Below are positions 32,960 through 44,859 of a DNA stretch of 64,000 nucleotides, piece after piece. The DNA comes from Metallyticus violacea (Eukaryota > Arthropoda > Insecta > Mantodea > Metallyticidae), in contig CM060841.1 in assembly GCA_030762175.1 (NCBI GenBank), forward strand, positions 10,544,501 to 10,608,500, given 5' to 3'. The translations under genes and the position numbers were made by a program. Numbering within the stretch: position 1 is the first letter of the stretch; each line of letters opens with the position of its first letter. The notes beneath the pieces were generated by a model. That model saw nothing but the letters and a program-made list of their open reading frames with translations. It was not told the origin of the DNA and did no database searches.

Positions 32960-33520
32960 GTTTCACTTGGACGACTACGTGAACAATCAAAACATGCGCT
33001 ACAGATGTACCGAAATTGCATATTGTGTACAGGAAATCCCTCTTTAAGACAGAAAAGTTGGAGTTTGGTGTGCTATTTGCGCAAGGCATATTATCGGCCC
33101 GATTTTTTACCAGATAATAGACGCAGAAAAGTATACAGAAGGGACATTTTGACCCCATTTTTTCAGTAGCTTACAGAAGAAGAGAAATCTTATGGACGGT
33201 TTCAACAGGATTCTGCAAATGCTCATATAGCAGTGCAGTCCACGAATAAAATTAAAGAACTGTTAGAAGACAGAGTGATTAGTGCAGATCTATGACATTC
33301 TCACTCACAAGAGAGCGTGTGATTTTTACCTGTGGGGTTGCCTGAAGGACAGAGTTTATAGAACAACCCCTCACACATTGTAGGAAGTACAGGAAAACAT
33401 ATGAAATCAGAAACCAATGGCCGAGCTTAAACATGTCAATCAGAATGCGTTTTCCTGATACAATGCCTGTTTAGACTAAGGGGAAGGGGAACGACATTTC
33501 CATCATGTGGTAAGATTTTA
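32960..33520 (+). pseudogene. DDE (Tc1/IS630-like) transposase, broken
   Basis: In order but across frames: KSYGRFQQDSANAHIAVQS (about 33189-33245) is the catalytic block FxQDxAxxH. Then KIKELLEDRVISADL. The third catalytic region has lost the SPDLTP part but keeps CDFYLWGCLKDRVYR (about 33318-33362). After that come NQKPMAELKHVNQNAFS-like words and the tail ERHFHHVV. Upstream (32960-33170) a frameshifted version of the central RNase-H-like fold can be followed. It lies in the intron upstream of the 32456-32607 exon, on the opposite strand. Stops make it inactive. Confidence 0.7.
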
Positions 33521-33833
33521 TATACAAGTTTAAAAGCGAAGTTAAAGTACGTTCTCGGGCGGCCGCGACACGCCCAGCGCCGCCGAGAATCAAAACACTG
33601 TCCGTGCGGGATAGTTTTTACGTGAAAGCCTGGTACTTCTATAGGTACAGTTTAATTCATTTTAACACATATTTTTACATTTTACTTTATACTAATATAA
33701 TATTCATTCCAGTTTTATTGAATACTGAATGGGTGAGAGAAAGAAGGAAAACAGTCCACAGGTCATATATAGTTTTCGGAAAAAACATCTTCTTGGAGGG
33801 TAAACTAATAATTATTTTTAAAAATGAATTAAT

Positions 33834-34099
33834 GGTGTTTAACGCCCGTTTTTGCTAAAGAGGCACCACAGGCAATGGACACTGATGATACATGAGATGA
33901 AATGATATATTGGGAAATGTTAGTTTTAAGGAAGGAAACGTTCCAGACCTAAGTTTAGGGTACCTCCCCGACATTTGCCATTTATGACTGAGAAAAACCT
34001 GGAAAAAACCTCAGTCAGGGAGGACAGTCCTGGCGGGATTAGAACCCCAGACCTCCCGCTCACGAGTCCGCGCCTTAACGACCTCGGCTACCCGTGGCG
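33834..34099 (-). mobile_element. SINE family B copy 4 (minus)
   Basis: Reverse copy from GGTGTTTAACGCCCGTTTTT to CTACCCGTGGCG. Box B is GGTTCTAATCCCG (one change), box A is intact, and GACATTTGCCATTTATGACT shows a small deletion in the body. It lies in the same intron as the DDE relic before it. Confidence 0.88.
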
Positions 34100-34524
34100 A
34101 GCATTATTGTAAGGTTATAATATTTAACTCGAAAATGATAATGCAACATTTTTTCAGAAATATTTAACAACTAATGAGATATAATTATATTAACTTCCTA
34201 CAGTGTTTTTCTTTTGGATTTCTGCTGGACTTCTTTAGAAACGAATTTATCATAATGTAATTCTTAAACATACATAATGATAAAATTATAAAATGTTTTG
34301 ATGAAAATTTTAAGTTTAACAATTAATTATTGTTAAAATCACTAAGTTCCGAACACTTATTTTATTAAGAGTGAACCTCAACTATCACAAAACTAGTAAT
34401 TTCAAAAAAGTATTTATTTGCTTATATCAGCGTGTTCATTATCAACAGGCTGCAAGGATGTAGATAATGATAAACTATTTTCATAAAGTCATGATAAACG
34501 CTTTATCCACGTCCTGGTTTTTAT

Positions 34525-34857
34525 TTATTTATTTATTTTTATTGTAACTTTCCCACTGTAAACATTGTAAGTAAGAAGCATAATATTGCCACCTTTGTAA
34601 AGCTTAAATACTTCACTCACCTGTATCGTCTCTGTATATGAAATGCCTAATATTAATATTATTAAAAGCTTCTCGACTCTGTAAGCTCGTAAGTGGTCTT
34701 TCTGAACTTGCTTAAAATTGATTTTTTTTTTTATTTCAACTTTATTTACTTCAAAGAATGATTGTCTTTTCATTGCACCTTTTACCGTGTCATCATATTG
34801 CTGTAACGAGTGCGTATATACAGACATACGGTCCAGGTGAACAACAATTCTTTTCAT
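34525..34857 (-). CDS. Open frame with splice-like borders, doubtful exon
   Basis: On the minus strand a tract ending GTGACTTTGCAG|TC precedes ATGAAAAGAATTGTTGTTCA. The frame reads VVHLDRMSVYTHSLQQYDDT, and a GT at 34784-34785 would leave a 74-bp exon (34786-34859) ending on a whole codon, compatible with the phase-0 exon at 32456-32607. The donor ACG|GTAAAA is weak. Unspliced, the frame runs 110 codons and becomes lysine/isoleucine-rich. No family was recognised. It may be a chance frame. Confidence 0.2.
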   Translation of the reverse strand: MKRIVVHLDRMSVYTHSLQQYDDTVKGAMKRQSFFEVNKVEIKKKINFKQVQKDHLRAYRVEKLLIILILGISYTETIQVSEVFKLYKGGNIMLLTYNVYSGKVTIKINK

Positions 34858-35784
34858 GACTGCAAAGTCACGGTTGCAAACTGTAATTATGAATTGGGAA
34901 ATTCAGATGCGAAGCAATTTGACACGTATTCATAAAAAATGAGCATACACAATCAGGGCCCTTTTTAGTTACTTCTTCATATAAAAAGTGGTTTTAGTAT
35001 CATTTAAGTTGTAGACACAAAATGCTCGAACTTCCGAAAATAAAACATTTCCTGCGCAGGGTAAAGGTAAATTCTCCACGAGATCAAGTTGTATTCCAAC
35101 TGTTGCACAAGTTGATCACATGGTAGTGTGGCGATCAGAAGAAGGTGAGAGGAGCTGGAACTGTTTATCTGCACACGAAGAGTGTATGCGACACCCGTTA
35201 AGCGATCAGACTCAGATCTTGCACGCCCGCTTGACTTCTAACTATGGGTGAGTATCTGACAACACTGTTAATGCTTATGTAGTACATTCCTGTCGCTTGC
35301 CTTCTTTTTATCACCAGACTATACAAGCCCTTCTCTTATGTATTAGCAACTCTGCAGTTGCACATCGCTTAGCGCTATCATTCAGGGCTGCACATATTCA
35401 CTATTATTTAAATCTTCACATTTACAGCATATCAATATATACCTATATTTCTCAATATAATGGTTCAAGAAATATAAATATTTTACTAAATCTTTTAGTT
35501 CTGGGTGTTTCCTTATAAGCATATAATGCACAGCTTTCACAGACAATTCAGCTTCTAACAGTTGTGGATGAATAATGAGAAATGTTCTTAAGAAATGGTT
35601 CCATGAGTTTATTCATTTTCATCAATGCCTCATTAGGGTTTCTACTTGACTGCCATGTCTGAAGAAAACTGCGACATACCTCAAAACGAATGGAATCATT
35701 CATGACAAAATATTTGAAAGAGAATTGAATTATTTTGAAATTTCACTTTTAGGTATATGTCTAGTAACATTCATATCTTTCAAT

Positions 35785-36070
35785 ATGTCGGTGGTGTAGG
35801 GGTTACCATACTTGCCTGCTACACCCAAGAACGCGGGTTCGAACCCGGCCAGGATCGATGGGTGTTTTCGGGCGTAAAAATCCTAAGTATGGCTTTCTTC
35901 GGAAGGGAAGTAAACTCGTGGGTCCCGTGTCGTACATATACGGCACGAAAAAAAACCTCAAGCCCTGAAAGAGAGGCCTCTGAGCAAAATTTGTCAGCCG
36001 TTTCACGCCCTGAGTTGAATGGGACGCTGATGATCTGAGATGTTAAAGAGTGTTCATAAATAAATAATAA
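35785..36070 (+). mobile_element. SINE family A copy 5 with 10-bp target duplication
   Basis: Flanked by ATCTTTCAAT at 35775-35784 and 36071-36080. The head is shortened to TGTCGGTGGTGTAGGGGTTACC (the CCTGGT part of the acceptor stem is lost), but box B GGTTCGAACCCGG and the body are well kept, with a short AAATAAATAATAA tail. Confidence 0.92.
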
Positions 36071-36080
36071 ATCTTTCAAT

Positions 36081-38450
36081 TAGGCACATCGCGTAAGTGT
36101 TTGTTCGATTTTAGGCCTTCCACTATATACAATCTTAATTATGTTATCCTTGATATCAGCAGCATTGTTTTTATAATCTTCATTTTATTTCCACGTCCTC
36201 TCCTCTTCTTAACTGGACTCTCACACTCAGATTCAGACATTGCGACGTTTTACGAACAAGACTTGAGTAAACATAAAAAACAAAGTACAAACCAACCTTA
36301 TAAATAGCTTAAACACTATGGCACCATGACAACAAACTCTGTGAACACACAACTATAGCGGCTAAAAGGAAAACATTCAAGGAATCTGTTCCTTTTTTCC
36401 CCCTTAATGAAATTCTGTGTTGCCTACTACAATGTGGTTAAAGAGATGCAGAAATTGCTGGAGGAACAAAATCTCAGTTTGTATCTTTCTTTCGCCCATT
36501 CTATTACATTAGATATTTGAAGATTTATTAAACAAGATCAATTACACCTATATATTATTTATTTGATTTTCTATAAGTGAATTATATTTTAAAACATTAT
36601 ATTACATTTACACTATTGAACAAAAGCACTGAACGCACTTCTACATTGTCTTGTGTCATACTTGTTCTCTTATCATATACATTATATAACATTTGCTGAA
36701 AAATCTTTCGATACCTACGCTGACCTAAACCTAACCTAGGGTGTCCTAGAAGCAGAGGAACCATTAGTTGACTGCAGCTCGCTATGGTTCCCGCTAGCTT
36801 CCTTTTCGTTAAGTATAAGGTTGTCGAACATGGTAGTAAAATACAACGATTGGCAACTATGAAAAGTGGACCGCTGAAAGTGATGTACAAAACCACCCTG
36901 GTTGGAAAAAAAAAATGTAAGACACAAAGTGAATACGGTAGTGTGGAATTTGCTATTAATGTGCCCACTAAGTCTAAGGGCTGGTGCGTGAAAGTACGGG
37001 ACCCCAAACTGTTTTGTGCTTGTGCTGCATGCATACACGGAAGTTTTAATGTTAAAATCGTGCAATAACTATCACATCATACATTTTTCATGCTAACCGA
37101 TGGAAGATGCTAGGCTAACTTTACATCAGCACCATCGTGTATTATAAATTACCTTAAAATGCGGAATTTATACTTAAATTTCCAAATCTAACACTTTAAG
37201 TTCGAAACGCTGCGCACTATACTGCAGATAGAACCTTTTTTGACAAAATATTTCACAAATACTTTTCACAAATAAGTTTAAAAGCAAGATTTATAATTCC
37301 AATTTTTTATTTATTTATTTTACATATTACTGCAATTCTGTCAGTATGATTGGCTTTACAACGAATACGGTACACAATAACATATTACTCTCGTAGCCTT
37401 TAGTTTCCAGCAGTATGGAATGATAACATAATTTCAATACAGTATTTAACAAATTAATGTAATTTAGCTACAAGCTCTCTATAGTGCTGAATAGTGTTTC
37501 GCCTAATAGCAGGATATTGGGTATAATGTAACTCAGTAATAATTGGAACTAACAGCAAATAAATTCAATGTTAAATATTTTCTGGATATTTCCACGACGT
37601 TAAAACAGTAGAATAAATAAAGGGGAGGCTCATACAAACATAAACAGTTGTTATTTAGTTTAGCAAGGAACTTATTTACTTTGAACAGAGGACAAAGCCA
37701 ACATAAACAAGAACTATACTATTTACTTTAACCGGTGCCAGAAAAAACTCGGAGGCGCTGTTTCACATAAGAATTGCTTCTATCCTATCACTTCATATTT
37801 TATCAAGCGCAGAATATATTCAATTAATTAGATGTCAAACGCACAGTTTGCCTGCAGTCATACAGGTCAATGATCAATGTGTATGGTTTATTATTAAAAG
37901 AGTAGAAACTAATATCCAGCTAAGTGGCAAGATATTGTATCGAAGTTATAAATAAAAAATATTCCTGGCACAATGTGTTGTTATTACAGGAACTTCGCAT
38001 TTAATTTGTAATACAGCACGTCATATATAAGATGGAGCGATAAAGTCAGTAATCGTAAACAAGAATAGCAGCAACAAACTTTAACCCCAAAGACAGCTAT
38101 GTGCCTTGTATAATTTCAGTCTAAAAAATTAAAAAGGTAAAATCACTTTATACTATCAACAAGTTTTTATAAGTACATATTTTGCACCAAGAATAGATCG
38201 TAGCGAATGGGCCTCCTTTCTTATCTTTACGTACTGCTTTCTGTACTTTATCCCTGATGTCAGTGTCAAAGATTCACTTCTTTATTAGAACACTAGTGTA
38301 TTTTCAGATTTTTAGTTTACTTCTAGAGTTCTTTGATTCCCTGCTGAGAGGCCCAATATTCCTCACTTTTTTTTTATGTCCGTCGAAGCGATCATAAAGT
38401 AAATTAATTAATGATGACCCAAATGAGCTCTAGCTGTACCTACGATGGCT
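36081..38450. other. AT-rich sequence; one two-strand open region
   Basis: Between 36597 and 37068 the DNA is open on both strands, with 145 codons on the minus strand (36597-37034) and 95 on the plus (36784-37068). Neither has a motif I recognise. The rest is AT-rich without supported features. Confidence 0.35.
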
Positions 38451-38452
38451 GT

Positions 38453-39230
38453 TCAATAATTTTTACATATCTTTATTCATTCTTATATTTTGATGATCTT
38501 TCTGAAATAGTCCCGGTTGGATGCAAAGTACCTCTCCCATCTTCAAAACATGCTGGAAATCATTTCTGACATGAACATGTCAATTTGGGGAAAAGGAAAA
38601 TGCTACAAGGGACTAAATCTGGACTGCAAGGAGGGTGACGTTCGTGCTTAACATTGTTTTTTGAGAGAGAATTCAACAAGATTCGCGATAGCGTGGTGGA
38701 GCATCCAGTTTATTGCATGGAAATGTGGCCATTTTTTTTTTTTATTTATTTTTGCGTGTGATACATCGTGGCAGAGATTTCAGTACATGTAATACTGTCC
38801 AGTTATAGTTGTGTGCAGGTGAGACATGCTGGTAAACCATTTCTTGAATATCAAAAAATAACATGACTATAACTTTCTCTGCGGAAGCAATCATTTTTGC
38901 CCCTTTGGGGGGAGAGTGTTGGCGATAATGGAAATTTCCATATTGAGCTTTGTTCTTTGCTTTAAGGATCGAAATGACGTAGCAAAGTTTCATCAGCAGT
39001 GATTGAAGGAAAACTCGGCATTTTCTTGTAACATCATCTTCAAGTGCATGCAAACATGCAAGGGAGCGTCCTTTTGTTTGGAAATCAACAGAACCCACCG
39101 CGCACAAACACGTCTCATGTGCAACTTTTCAGCTACCCAACGTGTGAGTGGTATCCAGATAAATTTTCAGAATTTCCGAGTGTTCTTAATTTTATCCGAT
39201 GATCCTCTCTCAAAATGACAGCAAAGGGTA
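38453..39230 (-). pseudogene. Mariner transposon remnant (minus)
   Basis: The left end shows TA (38451-38452) then CGATGGCTGTTCAATAATTT, a mariner-type terminus. On the minus strand, from high to low coordinates: a VCARWVP-like word near 39105, a region equivalent to the first catalytic Asp (MKLCYVISILKAKNKAQYGN, substituted), then AEKVIVMLFFDIQEMVYQHV and SVLKSLPRCITRKNK-like text. Next come the HDNAPCH-like area (38735-38690) and NDFQHVLKMGEVLCIQPG near the end. The enzyme is broken by frameshifts and the A-rich tract at 38730-38750. The opposite terminus was not found, because a SINE A fragment begins there. Confidence 0.7.
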
Positions 39231-39232
39231 GG

Positions 39233-39401
39233 TTTATTTTATTTAAGAATGCCTTTTAACAGCTTTGGTCATTAGCGTCCCATTCAATTCAGGACATGAA
39301 ACAGCCGATACATTTTGCTCAGAAGTTTCTGTTTTCAAGCTTGGGGTTCTTTCAGTGCCGTAAATCTACGACACGGGATCCACGGCTTTACTTTCCTTCC
39401 T
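39233..39401 (-). mobile_element. SINE family A copy 6, 5'-truncated (minus)
   Basis: Only the body is present: GCGTCCCATTCAATTCAGG, a CCGATACATTTTGCTCAGAA block, CAGTGCCGTAAATCTACGAC and CACGGCTTTACTTTCC. The promoter half is missing beyond 39401. It directly borders the mariner remnant. Confidence 0.82.
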
Positions 39402-40539
39402 AAAATGTTGAGATGTCTAGCATATATCCAAAATATGGAATAGACACAAAACGATATAGGTATCCAACATTTTCAAAAGTTTGTATTGTAATATATTGTA
39501 AATGAAAATAAAGATTAAATTTACAGAAAAAAAAGTAATAGAGAAAACTTCGAAAAAGAGGTAAGAGGGTGAAAATAAGCGAAATTCCGCATATACAATT
39601 TAAATAAAATAAAAAATATAGTTTCTGAAAATCAGGGAAATCGGGCCATTTGGAGTTTACCTGAAACTCAAAATTTAAAAATCGCTCTAGCGGCACCAAC
39701 ATTTGTTTGTTCATTATAAAATTCTAAATATACTTTTTTAATAAAATAAGAAAAATAGTTTCCGAAAATTAGGGAAATTGGGCCGTTAGTAGTAGTAGTA
39801 TACTTGAAAATGGATATTTAAAAAAACGTTTTTGCGTTTAATATTCTCTATGTTGTTTTAAAATAAAAGGACAAATTAATTCAGCATATAAATTGTATTT
39901 ATAACGAGGCATACCTTATATATTTAACAAAAGCATCATCGTGAAGATAGCAAATGTGAAATGTTAATCTAATGTGTGAGAATATTATATTTGTATGTAT
40001 GAACGCTCTGTAAAACCTTCAGAAAGCGTTTGCGTTACATGTTTTTACTACAATAACATTTAAATTAAATTTCAAAGCCAATGAAAATCTATGTAACTTT
40101 CAATTGTTTTTATTTGCTTTAAACATTGTATTTGTTTCTGAATAGTAACAATATTGAATAATAATAATAATTAATAATAATTCTAAAGATATATTTTATC
40201 TTTTTAATATTTATACGCTGCAAGAATTCTAATTTTGTTTCTATAACAGCACACAGTAATGCTATAACTTATTTCATTAATTAATTAGGACTAATTTGCA
40301 TTTATATGACTTTTTATTAAAAGTTACTCAATTCGATGCGGAATTCGTTTAGTTTACGCAGCTCCTGCGTGAAGGAGTTTTATGCTATTTACATTCATGT
40401 CAAACGTCACGCGTCAACCATGCACTTCTGCCCCAAGTTCAAGAGATGAAACAAACAAAAAGCACGAATCTTGCCCCAAGCAATTTTGCTGCCTAGTCGC
40501 GGTTGCTATGCTTTAACTTTACAGACCTCACTACCTCAA

Positions 40540-40702
40540 AGCTGTGGGTCCCGTGTCGTACATTTACGGCACGAAAAAGAACCTCAAGCCCGAAAGAAGA
40601 TGCCTCTGAGCAAAATTTACCGGCCGTTTCACGCCCTGAATAGAATGGAACGCTGATGACCTGTGATGTAAAGAGCGTCCGTAAATAAACAAATAAAAAA
40701 AA
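40540..40702 (+). mobile_element. SINE family A copy 7, 5'-truncated
   Basis: Begins within the body at AGCTGTGGGTCCCGTGTCGT and continues through ACGGCACGAAAAAGAACCTC, GGCCGTTTCACGCCC and AACGCTGATGACCTG to an AAATAAACAAATAAAAAAA tail. The tRNA-like half is absent, consistent with incomplete reverse transcription. Confidence 0.85.
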
Positions 40703-40846
40703 TCAATAGTCTTCACCAGAGGTCCTGTCTTTCACACCGTTCATATCACAGTAAGTGCAACCCAGCGAATATGGCTGTCATTACCGTTCAATCGTGGCAA
40801 ATTTCTTTGTGGTCGGAAGCGCGACTTCCTATAAAGTTTTTTTAAT

Positions 40847-41113
40847 GGTGTTTAACGCCCGTTTTTACTACTGAGGCATCAACGGCGGTGGGCACTGATG
40901 ATACGTGAGATGATATGATATATTGGGAAAGGATTTTTTTAAGGAAATGTTTCAGGCCATAATTTAGGATACCTCCCCGGCATTTACCATTTTATGAGTA
41001 CTGAGGAAAATCTGAAAAAAAAACCGTCAGGGCGGACGGTCCTAGCGGGATTCGAACCCCAGACCTCTCGCTCAAGAGTCCGCGCCTTAACGACCTCGGC
41101 CACTCGTGGCGGT
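40847..41113 (-). mobile_element. SINE family B copy 5 (minus)
   Basis: Reverse copy from GGTGTTTAACGCCCGTTTTT to CCACTCGTGGCGGTGG, with box B GGGGTTCGAATCCCG and box A intact. It has an A-run near 41016 and a short deletion in the GGAAACGTTCC region. Confidence 0.9.
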
Positions 41114-41279
41114 GGTAGAAGTAAAGTCATATCTCTTTTATATCTTATTTTCAGAAATATGATTTAAAAAACTAGAGATGGTTCTTGATACTCTAGATAC
41201 CGCGATATCTCAAGAGATATCCATAACGACCGAAGAACCTGTATACGAGTTCGATATTTTATTAATAAAACTCCTTTTC

Positions 41280-41540
41280 TCATAAGTAAACACTGGTCGG
41301 TGTAATCTACTGTTCTTCCAGGAACTGTTTCCAAACAGGATCGACTCCAGGGATCTGCCTTTTCTTATCCCTCCAGAAGCTCGGACTTCTCGATGTGTGA
41401 CGCGTTTCTATGGGGCACGTTTCCATCCGGTACCACGTACCCTTGAAGATCTAAAGGCAAACACTGAGTCTATGATTTGTGATATAACTACAGATCATGA
41501 GCTGACATGCACTGCACAATGATAATGCCGGACGCCAGGT
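41280..41540 (+). pseudogene. DDE transposase C-terminal fragment
   Basis: Around 41360-41420 the plus strand reads SSDFSMCDAFLWGTF, matching the third catalytic region (usual RSPDLTxCDxFLWG). In a shifted frame LEDLKANTESMICDITTD follows, matching the helix after it. No other domain is present. An imperfect tandem duplication and a TGAAACACCCTGTA-type string, common near ends of such elements, follow directly. Confidence 0.6.
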
Positions 41541-41592
41541 GTAATTGTGTATGGACGGTCAGAAGACCAATGTTTTCGGTTACCTTTTTTTT

Positions 41593-41695
41593 GAAACACC
41601 CTGTACATGATACAATAGGCTGGCATTGGAGAATATATTTGTGAAACATCCTGTACATGACACAATGGGCTGGTATTGAAGGATGAATATATATG
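41593..41695. repeat. Two-unit tandem repeat, about 50 bp
   Basis: GAAACACCCTGTACATGATA CAATAGGCTGGCATTGG... (from 41593) is repeated from 41643 as GAAACATCCTGTACATGACACAATGGGCTGGTATTGA... with a few substitutions. It lies directly after a DDE fragment and may be its duplicated end. Confidence 0.85.
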
Positions 41696-41699
41696 CTAC

Positions 41700-43505
41700 A
41701 TAGACTGCTGTTGATTCTTGTATAGTTGATTCAAATACGAAGTATGGTAGAAACATTCAAGTGCTAAATATATTTAATACATTAATCGACCTTAATAATC
41801 GCAACACAACTTAATAATGACTGCCTTAAAAGTGAGTATTTAAAATTCAAAATTATCATACAACTCTTCCCCGTATAACAAAACGATGGAAGAATGACTT
41901 AGGAGAAAAGCTCCAATTTGGAGTATAACAGTAAACCAGGCTAAAAGCCTACACACAATTATAAATAAAACTTTATTACGTGACAATGAAAAGATAATTA
42001 TGCAAAAAATAAATAATTAACTAGTTACCTAAGTCACTGCTCTCATCACTGAAAATGGGTCAGACTCCAAATTTATCAAATTTCAAAAAAGAATTTTATG
42101 CGCAAGCTTTGTTGACGGAATCGTCGCAGAATGACGGAACACGATATCCCATTCACCCAGAAATATGCTCGAGAAAGACAAGCCCGGAGACATAACAGTT
42201 ACAAGACAAGAGCCGATTGCTATGTGCCGACATGTAAAGCGGCAAGGAAAAGGAGTGGGAAAGCATGGCGTTACTTAAAGGTAAGAGAGAGAAGGAAAAA
42301 TTCGAAGATTCGAAAGGAAGGCAAGGTTAAAGGTGGAGCATGAACGCACACAAATTACTGGAGCGTCCTCAGGAACCAGTAACATGCCTATCTTTCCAAT
42401 TTTTCCCCATTCTAATTTTGATCCATATATATTTTTTCTGTCATTTTCCTATTCAATTTTATTTTGCTCCCTGAATGTTCTTTTGACGCTCTTCAGCTGT
42501 TGGATGGACCAAGCTATGTGCTTGAGGTTGCAGGCGAAGTTTTCTTTTCCAGCCTAGAAAGGATCAATGGTTTCTCTTATTCATGATTAGCTGACCATTT
42601 AATTTAGTGTCAACCACCTCAAGAATTATCCTACATTAGAACTGATTGTTCAAATACACAGATCGTTCAGCTCTCTGCAGAGATAAGTTTCAACTAGTGA
42701 GGAATAAAGCCATTACCCTTTAGTTGGCAGTTTACCAAGATGTGTGCCATACACAGATTAGTAAATGAGCTTTCTGCCTTGTCTCATTTCCAAACTACAC
42801 GGGAGAATGCATCACATGATGAAAGTATCGGAATTTGCAGAAACGTTTTATTTACGTAGAAAATTCCTTATTAATATTCGTGAAGGTTTTCAATTTGTCT
42901 TTCTATCGCCTGTCAAAACACAGCTCACAGCGAGTCCCCCCACTCCTGGCTAAATGCCAGAATCATTTAATGACACTTCTGCCTTTTCCCCCCAATTTTC
43001 TAATATTAGCTCAAGGAGGTTACACGCAGCAGACGAGTTCTACTCATGATTTGAGATACTGTGAGCTCTCTAAATGACCTCTCTATTTTTCATACATGTC
43101 AAGTTGGTCACAGCAAGAAGTAATGTAAATTACATCTTGAAATGTAAATTAAACAGGGTGTTTAATTTGCAACACTGAATACAATTTGTTCCTGGAATTA
43201 CGAAATTGTATACATAAAGTTTTTTAATTTTGAAAATGAAAAATATATTTTTTTTTCTCCCTGTCATATTTCTATCGATAGCTCAAAAGGTCTTCGCACT
43301 GAGGCCTCAACGACCTCAACTTTCTTTTCTTTCCTTATTATTTCTATCTTCAATATATCACTAAATCTTACAGTTTTAAGTGGTGATTATCAATTCGTTC
43401 ACAATTGTTTCTTCATAATTTTAAATATCCTATCGCATTGAAGATTGTAGAGAGCGGCGGCAAAATATAATCCTAAAAAAACAAATAGCTGCAAAACTGG
43501 TACTT
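41700..43505. other. No gene confirmed
   Basis: One plus-strand frame (from ATG at 42131) with a donor-like AAAG|GTAAGAG at about 42280 could be a first exon, KYARERQARRHNSYKTRADC in part, but the acceptor side and family are unknown. An ACAGGGTGTTTAATTTGCAA string near 43155 resembles ends of DDE elements. Nothing else was supported. Confidence 0.3.
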
Positions 43506-43510
43506 TTTTT

Positions 43511-43756
43511 TAACGCCGTTTTTACTACTAAGGCACCACAGGCGGTGAACACTGATGATACATGAAATGAAATTACATATTGGGAAAGGATTTTTTTTTA
43601 AGGAAGGAAACGTTCCAGGCCTAAGTTTGGGGTGCCTCCCCGGCATTTGTCATTTATGAGGACTGAGGAAAACCTGGAAAAATCCTCAGTCAGGGAGGAC
43701 GGTCCTGGAGAGATTCGAATCCCAGACCTTCCGCTCACGAGTCGGCACCCGTGGCA
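43511..43756 (-). mobile_element. SINE family B copy 6 (minus), box A deleted
   Basis: Reverse copy from TAACGCCGTTTTTACTACTA onwards. After the box B reverse (GATTCGAATCCCAGACC) the sequence jumps from CTCACGAGTCGG to CACCCGTGGC, losing about 18 bases that include most of box A. Without box A, transcription by RNA polymerase III would be impaired. Confidence 0.85.
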
Positions 43757-43899
43757 GTCTGGTACCTTGGAATTAACAGCAGGAATATATTATAGAGACG
43801 AGTTGTTTTGTAAACAATAACAAACATGAACTTCACTCTCGGCTACTGCGTATTAGTAACCGCTTAAATTAGCACAAAACAATTTATTTGTTAACTGAA

Positions 43900-44850
43900 G
43901 TTTCAGTTAAACCCGAACATCTTCAATCAATGATTGGGCTCCAATTTTTCAGTCATTTCTTAATGTCATCTTGCTTTGGGTCTGCCAACACCCCTCTTAC
44001 ATATGGGGTAATATAAAAATATTTTCTTTGGATAACATTCTATTAACATATCTGCTATAATTTTGTCTTTAAATTATTTTTTTCTTGAATTAAAAGCATA
44101 TTATCTCATTGGTTTCTTGTGTATGTTTTTATCTCTTCTTTAACATTTTTAATGGATGTAAGAAATCCAATTTCAGGGGTCGTTAATTTTCTATCCCAGC
44201 AATTTTATTTCTTAATCCAAAATTCTAGCGTGGGAACCGATCGATATTCGTGTACACACTTTCAATTTTATATATATATATATATTCCATATATTTTTTA
44301 ACTTAACGTTCTTTGTATAGTTCCACATTTGATTAAATGTTAGTATTTTATTATCTATATCAAAACCTCCTAGGGAAGGAGATTTTTCAGCCCAAATAAA
44401 CTATTTACATGTCCTATGCTTGTATTATTTATTACCATTTTAGATCTTATTTGTCTTATTCCATAGAAGACTATCATTTAAAACATAAAATTAAATATTT
44501 TACAGTTAATGGTTTAATTTTGAAATGTCCAATTACAGTTCCTCAGTTCTTGCTATAATAATTAGGTGGTTTGCATGCGATGTGTTAATTCAAATTTTTT
44601 GTTCTATATACATTCATAAAGTTATTTCTTTGTTCCATTGAAACAGGATATCATGCATGAATAAATTAATATGTATGGGTGACAGCGTATATCTGATTGC
44701 TTTTAGTAAAATTAATAAACTTATGGTGTAAGTTTAAAATTATTTCATATTTATCTACTGAGTTGTTACCCCCTTTTCTAAAATTGCTCTATATGAGTTG
44801 CCAAATGCCTTGACGTAGTCAATAAAAGCAAAATGTGTTTGTAGATAAAT
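43900..44850 (-). pseudogene. Non-LTR retrotransposon reverse transcriptase, heavily decayed
   Basis: On the minus strand, reverse transcriptase words occur in family order. HFAFIDYVKAFGNSYRAIL (near 44840-44785) matches the catalytic region A (usual xxAFIDFxKAFDxVxR), with the second aspartate position changed to G. IIARTEELQLDISKL-like text (near 44560) follows where FADD/region C should be. Then RSKMVINNTSIGHVNS (44460-44398), and further on MLSKENIFILP- and EGCWQTQSKM-like words correspond to the tail RMxxxRLPK...GxRxxGRPxxRW. The closest type by memory is the insect endonuclease-RT group (RTE/Jockey-like); clade not assigned. Numerous stops. Confidence 0.6.
44270..44286. repeat. (TA)n microsatellite in LINE relic
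   Basis: Short TATATA tract, followed by ATTCCATATATTTT. It interrupts the decayed LINE on the minus strand. Confidence 0.7.
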
Positions 44851-44859
44851 TTTTAAACA

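Noticed and set aside
36730..36745. CCTAAACCTAACCTAGG as a trace of the insect telomere repeat (TTAGG)n
   Set aside because: Only two imperfect units; too short to mean anything.
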